Of a stretch of DNA of 64,000 nt, positions 60,651-64,000 are shown one piece after another. Location: NCBI RefSeq assembly GCF_000467185.1, contig NZ_BATM01000001.1:124001-188000 (forward strand), written 5' to 3'. Position 1 is the stretch's first letter. Each line of letters begins with the position of its first letter. The notes beneath the pieces were generated by a model that saw only the letters and a program-made list of their open reading frames with translations, was not told the origin of the DNA and made no database searches. A program made the translations under genes and the position numbers. Source of the DNA: Vibrio ezurae NBRC 102218. Its GTDB lineage: Bacteria; Pseudomonadota; Gammaproteobacteria; Enterobacterales; Vibrionaceae.

Positions 60651-61277
60651 TTATTTAGCAACCATAACCATTGCCGGACGAACGACACGGCCATTCAATT
60701 CATAGCCTTTCTGTAGCACGATAGTCACCATGTTACTTTCGTGATCTGGGCTTTCCACCATAGAAACCGCATTATGCAGTTCAGGGTTAAACGCCTCACC
60801 TACAGGGTTAATTTCTTTCAGGCCATTTTTAGACACAACATCAATAAACGATTTATGCGTCATTTCAATACCTTCAAGGATAGGTTTGATCACTTCATTT
60901 TCAGCATCAGCGGCTTCAATCGCACGCTCAAGGTTATCGATAACAGGTAGCAATTCTTCAGCAAACTTGTTGATCGCAAACTTACGCGCTTTTGACATTT
61001 CTTGCTCTGTACGGCGACGCATGTTCTCAACTTCAGCTTTGGCGCGAATCACGCTATCTTGCTGTTCTTTCAAACGCGTTTCAGTTTGCAATAAAGCGGC
61101 TTCTAATTGAGCAACTTTAGACTCTTCAATCTCTTCGGCTGTCTCAAATTCCCCATCTAGATCACCGTCATCACCGATAATTTGTGCTTCTTCAGCCGTT
61201 TCTTCTACAACTGTTTCAGCTTCATTCATCGCTTGTTCTAGCTCTTCTTCGTTAATTTTATTTTCTTTATCGCTCAT
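60651..61277 (-). CDS. grpE: Nucleotide exchange factor GrpE
   Basis: GrpE releases ADP from DnaK. The 208-residue dimeric protein starts with an acidic, disordered segment ([20 protein letters not shown]), then a long coiled coil and a C-terminal beta domain with [20 protein letters not shown] and [23 protein letters not shown] at 61277 follows GGAG at seven bases; the frame extends to 61301 without conservation. A sigma-32 promoter lies upstream. Confidence 0.97.
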   Translation of the reverse strand: MSDKENKINEEELEQAMNEAETVVEETAEEAQIIGDDGDLDGEFETAEEIEESKVAQLEAALLQTETRLKEQQDSVIRAKAEVENMRRRTEQEMSKARKFAINKFAEELLPVIDNLERAIEAADAENEVIKPILEGIEMTHKSFIDVVSKNGLKEINPVGEAFNPELHNAVSMVESPDHESNMVTIVLQKGYELNGRVVRPAMVMVAK

Positions 61278-61372
61278 GATATCTCCGATATGGGTACGCA
61301 AATTTCTGAAAGTGCTATTATTTTCACAGAAATGTACCCATAAAAATTAGCATCTAAATTCAACTTGCCTTT

Positions 61373-61401
61373 ATTATGGGGATCATCGTTTCTGAATCAA
61401 G
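61373..61401 (-). promoter_or_regulatory. Sigma-32 promoter of grpE
   Basis: On the minus strand CTTGATT (61395-61401), 13 bases, then CCCCATAAT (61373-61381). It lies 96-124 bases upstream of the grpE start and within the nadK leader. Confidence 0.75.
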
Positions 61402-61426
61402 CCTAACCAATTATTTTGGGACTAAA

Positions 61427-62311
61427 ATGAGTAACCAGTTCTCTACAATCGCTATTTTAGGTAAACCTCGCGACCTCAGTGCCATCCAGACTCATAAAGA
61501 GCTCTATCATTGGCTCGCTGAGAAAGAGTATCAAATCCTGATTGACGACCGACTTCAAGACCTTATGCCTGAAATAGACAGCAGCGCATTTTGTACCTTG
61601 ATGCAAATTGGTCAAAAAGCCGACTTGGCGATTGTGGTCGGTGGTGACGGCAATATGTTGGGCGCGGCGCGAGTCCTATCTCGATTTGATATTTCGGTTA
61701 TTGGTGTAAATAAAGGAAACCTTGGTTTTCTCACCGACTTAGACCCTGAGAATTTTAAAGCGCCTCTTGAAGAGGTATTAGCCGGAAATTATCTTAAAGA
61801 ACAACGCTTTCTTTTAGAGACAGAAATTCATCGTCATGGACTAATCAAAGGGCAAAATTCAGCATTAAATGAAGCGGTTCTTCACCCTGGAAAAGTCGCA
61901 CACATGATTGAGTTTGAAGTTTACATTGACGATTCATTTGCTTTTACACAACGCTCTGATGGCTTAATTATTTCTACGCCAACAGGCTCTACTGCATATT
62001 CTCTCTCTGGCGGGGGGCCCATTTTATCTCCCAGCCTGAACACCATTTCTTTAGTACCTATGTTTCCACACACCTTGTCGAGCCGCCCGCTCGTGGTTGA
62101 TGGGAACCGACAAATAAAACTGGTGCTTGCTCCTGACAATCGCGGCACACAAGAGGTGAGCTGTGATGGGCAAGTCTCTTTACCCGTAGAGCCAGGGGAT
62201 GAAATCCATATTTACCGTAGTGATAACGTCCTACAACTGATTCATCCAAAAGACTACAGCTACTACCATGTATTGCGAGAGAAGCTAGGTTGGTCGAGTA
62301 AACTTTTTTAA
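61427..62311 (+). CDS. nadK: NAD kinase NadK
   Basis: NadK phosphorylates NAD to NADP. The 294-residue product has the GGDGN motif in [34 protein letters not shown], and [20 protein letters not shown] with [23 protein letters not shown] at 61427 gives the family start and has GGGA six bases upstream; an ATG at 61376 overlaps the divergent grpE promoter. grpE-nadK-recN order is the same as in E. coli. Confidence 0.97.
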   Translation: MSNQFSTIAILGKPRDLSAIQTHKELYHWLAEKEYQILIDDRLQDLMPEIDSSAFCTLMQIGQKADLAIVVGGDGNMLGAARVLSRFDISVIGVNKGNLGFLTDLDPENFKAPLEEVLAGNYLKEQRFLLETEIHRHGLIKGQNSALNEAVLHPGKVAHMIEFEVYIDDSFAFTQRSDGLIISTPTGSTAYSLSGGGPILSPSLNTISLVPMFPHTLSSRPLVVDGNRQIKLVLAPDNRGTQEVSCDGQVSLPVEPGDEIHIYRSDNVLQLIHPKDYSYYHVLREKLGWSSKLF

Positions 62312-62351
62312 CTTGTAGCAAAAATCACGAAAAAAATTCACCACTCGACTT

Positions 62352-62371
62352 TACTGTATGTAAAACCAGTA
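62352..62371. promoter_or_regulatory. LexA box 1 of recN (one mismatch)
   Basis: TACTGTATGTAAAACCAGTA matches the SOS box CTGT-N8-ACAG except C for A in the right half. Confidence 0.75.
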
Positions 62372-62373
62372 TA

Positions 62374-62393
62374 TACTGTTTCTATATACAGTA
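62374..62393. promoter_or_regulatory. LexA box 2 of recN
   Basis: TACTGTTTCTATATACAGTA is a perfect CTGT-N8-ACAG SOS box, 22 bases downstream of the first and 22 bases before the recN start. It overlaps the likely promoter, so LexA should repress recN tightly. Confidence 0.88.
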
Positions 62394-62414
62394 TTTTGGT
62401 GAATGGAATTCCGT

Positions 62415-64000
62415 ATGCTTGCTCATCTAAGTGTTAATAACTTTGCTATTGTAAAATCACTACAAATTGAACTTCAATCAGGTATGACAACCATTACTGG
62501 TGAAACCGGTGCGGGTAAGTCTATCGCTATCGATGCTCTAAGCCTTTGTCTAGGAAGTCGTTCTGACAGCTGCATGGTTCGTCAGGGTGAAGACAAAGTC
62601 GATCTGTGTGCCAGCTTTGTCATTGACAATAACCTCACGGCTCAGCGCTGGTTGGAAGACAACAAATTAGCTGACAGCGGTGAGTGTATCCTGCGCCGAG
62701 TTATTAGCAAAGATGGGCGTTCTCGCGCTTTTATCAACGGCAATCCAGTACCTGTATCTCAGTTAAAAAGTTTAGGTCAAACACTGGTCAGCATACACGG
62801 ACAACATGCGCACCATCAGCTACTAAAAAAAGAGTATCAACTCAACTTGCTGGATCAGTACGCAGGGCATCAACATTTAATTCAGCGTGTTCAAACGCAT
62901 TATCAATCATGGCGTCAGGCTGACAACACTCTGAAACAAACCATCAAAAATGGTCAGCAAAATCTTGCTCAAAAACAGCTTCTTGAATATCAAATTAATG
63001 AGCTAGACGAATTAGCTCTATCTGAAAATGAGTTTTCTGAACTAGAAGATGAGCACAAAAAACTCTCCAATTGTGGTGAGCTGCTGTCTTTAACTCAACT
63101 CAGTCTTGAGCTTATTACTGACAATGAAGAAACCAACGCCACTAGCTTATTGCACACCACAATCAATCAAACCCAACAGCTAACCGAATTAGACGGCAGT
63201 TTAAACGGTGTGAACCAAATGCTTAATGAGGCACTTATTCAAATAGAAGAAGCCGGAAGTGAACTAAGAAATTACCTTGATTCTATCGATATGGATCCTA
63301 TGCGGATGAAAATGGTCGAAGAACGTTATTCACTTGTTTTATCACTGGCTAAAAAGCATTTAGTGTTGCCAGAAGAGCTTTATCAACATCATCAAGATCT
63401 CGCCAAACAAATTGAAATGCTTGATTGTTCTGACGAACGGATTGCTCAGCTGCAATCCGAAGTTGATAACACCCATGCCAAATACCTCAAAAGCTCAGAA
63501 AAACTCAGCACCTCACGTAGGCGCTATGCAAAAGAGCTCAATAAGCTGATTTCTCAAAGCATGCATCAATTGAGCATGGAAAAAGCACAGTTTGATATTC
63601 GTATCAATAGTGATGTGACCTACACCTCTCCTCTTGGTATTGATGATGTTGAATATTTGGTGTCGGCTAACCCAGGGCAACCCCTACAGCCTTTAGGTAA
63701 AGTGGCCTCGGGTGGTGAGCTGTCTCGAATCTCTCTCGCAATTCAAGTGATTACTGCGCAAAAGGTAGAAACCCCAAGCCTTATTTTTGATGAGGTGGAT
63801 GTCGGTATTAGTGGCCCTACCGCAGCAGTTGTCGGGCAAATGCTAAGAAAACTGGGGGAAAGCACACAGATCCTTTGTGTCACTCACCTACCTCAAGTAG
63901 CGGGTAGTGGTCACCAACAAATGTTTGTAGCGAAGAAAACCAAAGCTGGCACGACAGAAACACAGATGTTCACTTTGAATACTGAACAGCGCGTTGAAGA
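62415..64000 (+). CDS. recN: DNA repair protein RecN (partial, 3' end outside window)
   Basis: RecN is an SMC-like ATPase for double-strand break repair, strongly induced by DNA damage. About 528 codons are inside the window and no stop is reached. The Walker A motif is [14 protein letters not shown] at about residues 30-43. Two long coiled-coil arms follow, then [16 protein letters not shown] (ABC signature) and [19 protein letters not shown] (Walker B). The start ATG at 62415 fits [16 protein letters not shown], typical of RecN. Two LexA boxes precede it. Confidence 0.97.
   Translation, partial: MLAHLSVNNFAIVKSLQIELQSGMTTITGETGAGKSIAIDALSLCLGSRSDSCMVRQGEDKVDLCASFVIDNNLTAQRWLEDNKLADSGECILRRVISKDGRSRAFINGNPVPVSQLKSLGQTLVSIHGQHAHHQLLKKEYQLNLLDQYAGHQHLIQRVQTHYQSWRQADNTLKQTIKNGQQNLAQKQLLEYQINELDELALSENEFSELEDEHKKLSNCGELLSLTQLSLELITDNEETNATSLLHTTINQTQQLTELDGSLNGVNQMLNEALIQIEEAGSELRNYLDSIDMDPMRMKMVEERYSLVLSLAKKHLVLPEELYQHHQDLAKQIEMLDCSDERIAQLQSEVDNTHAKYLKSSEKLSTSRRRYAKELNKLISQSMHQLSMEKAQFDIRINSDVTYTSPLGIDDVEYLVSANPGQPLQPLGKVASGGELSRISLAIQVITAQKVETPSLIFDEVDVGISGPTAAVVGQMLRKLGESTQILCVTHLPQVAGSGHQQMFVAKKTKAGTTETQMFTLNTEQRVE

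Overview
The window is a contiguous piece of a gammaproteobacterial chromosome, almost certainly from the Vibrionaceae. The grounds are gene content and order: glnD-yaeH, yqcC-truC, syd/queF, ppnN-xni-rlmM-gcvA-gcvB-thiI, xseB-ispA-dxs, nrdR-ribD-ribE-ribBX-ribH-nusB-thiL-pgpA, proA-proB-crl-frsA-gpt//pepD, purL//mltF, tadA, minor pilins-dnaJ-dnaK-grpE//nadK-recN. Several of these blocks match E. coli order, and the minor-pilin/dnaJ/dnaK/purL/mltF neighbourhood is typical of vibrios. Coding density is high and mobile DNA is absent: I saw no rRNA, tRNA, CRISPR array, insertion sequence or prophage.

Layout. 1-9.7 kb: a sensory HD-GYP-type protein cut by the window edge, the PII uridylyltransferase glnD, small conserved proteins, truC, and an orphan ParD-like antitoxin. 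9.8-19.9 kb: an FAD dehydrogenase, fdxA, an rRNA/tRNA methyltransferase of the SpoU class, syd, queF, a membrane TPR protein with a ruined GGDEF domain, ppnN and xni. 19.9-27 kb: rlmM, gcvA with the divergent small RNA gcvB, thiI, and the isoprenoid operon xseB-ispA-dxs. 27-33.2 kb: the riboflavin operon read leftward, with nusB, thiL and pgpA at its end. 33.5-42 kb: proline synthesis (proBA), crl, frsA, a purine permease-gpt operon and pepD, with a 0.9 kb gene-poor gap that holds structured DNA. 42-52.6 kb: a lipoprotein, purL, mltF, tadA, and a glutathione-dependent formaldehyde detoxification pair beside a LysR regulator. 52.7-64 kb: an AbgT transporter, four overlapping minor pilin genes, the heat-shock chaperones dnaJ, dnaK and grpE, nadK and recN (cut by the right edge).

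Regulatory signals readable in the sequence include PurR boxes before purL and the purine permease, sigma-32 promoters before dnaK (two) and grpE, two LexA boxes before recN, a full GcvB RNA gene with promoter and terminator, and many intrinsic terminators. The parts least explained by known annotation are the gap 39680-40603 (a terminator preceded by a 31-codon frame and an 80-bp multi-stem inverted repeat), the TPR/degenerate-GGDEF membrane protein, and the small basic protein near 48.8 kb. I did not find a defence system or another clearly new multi-gene system.
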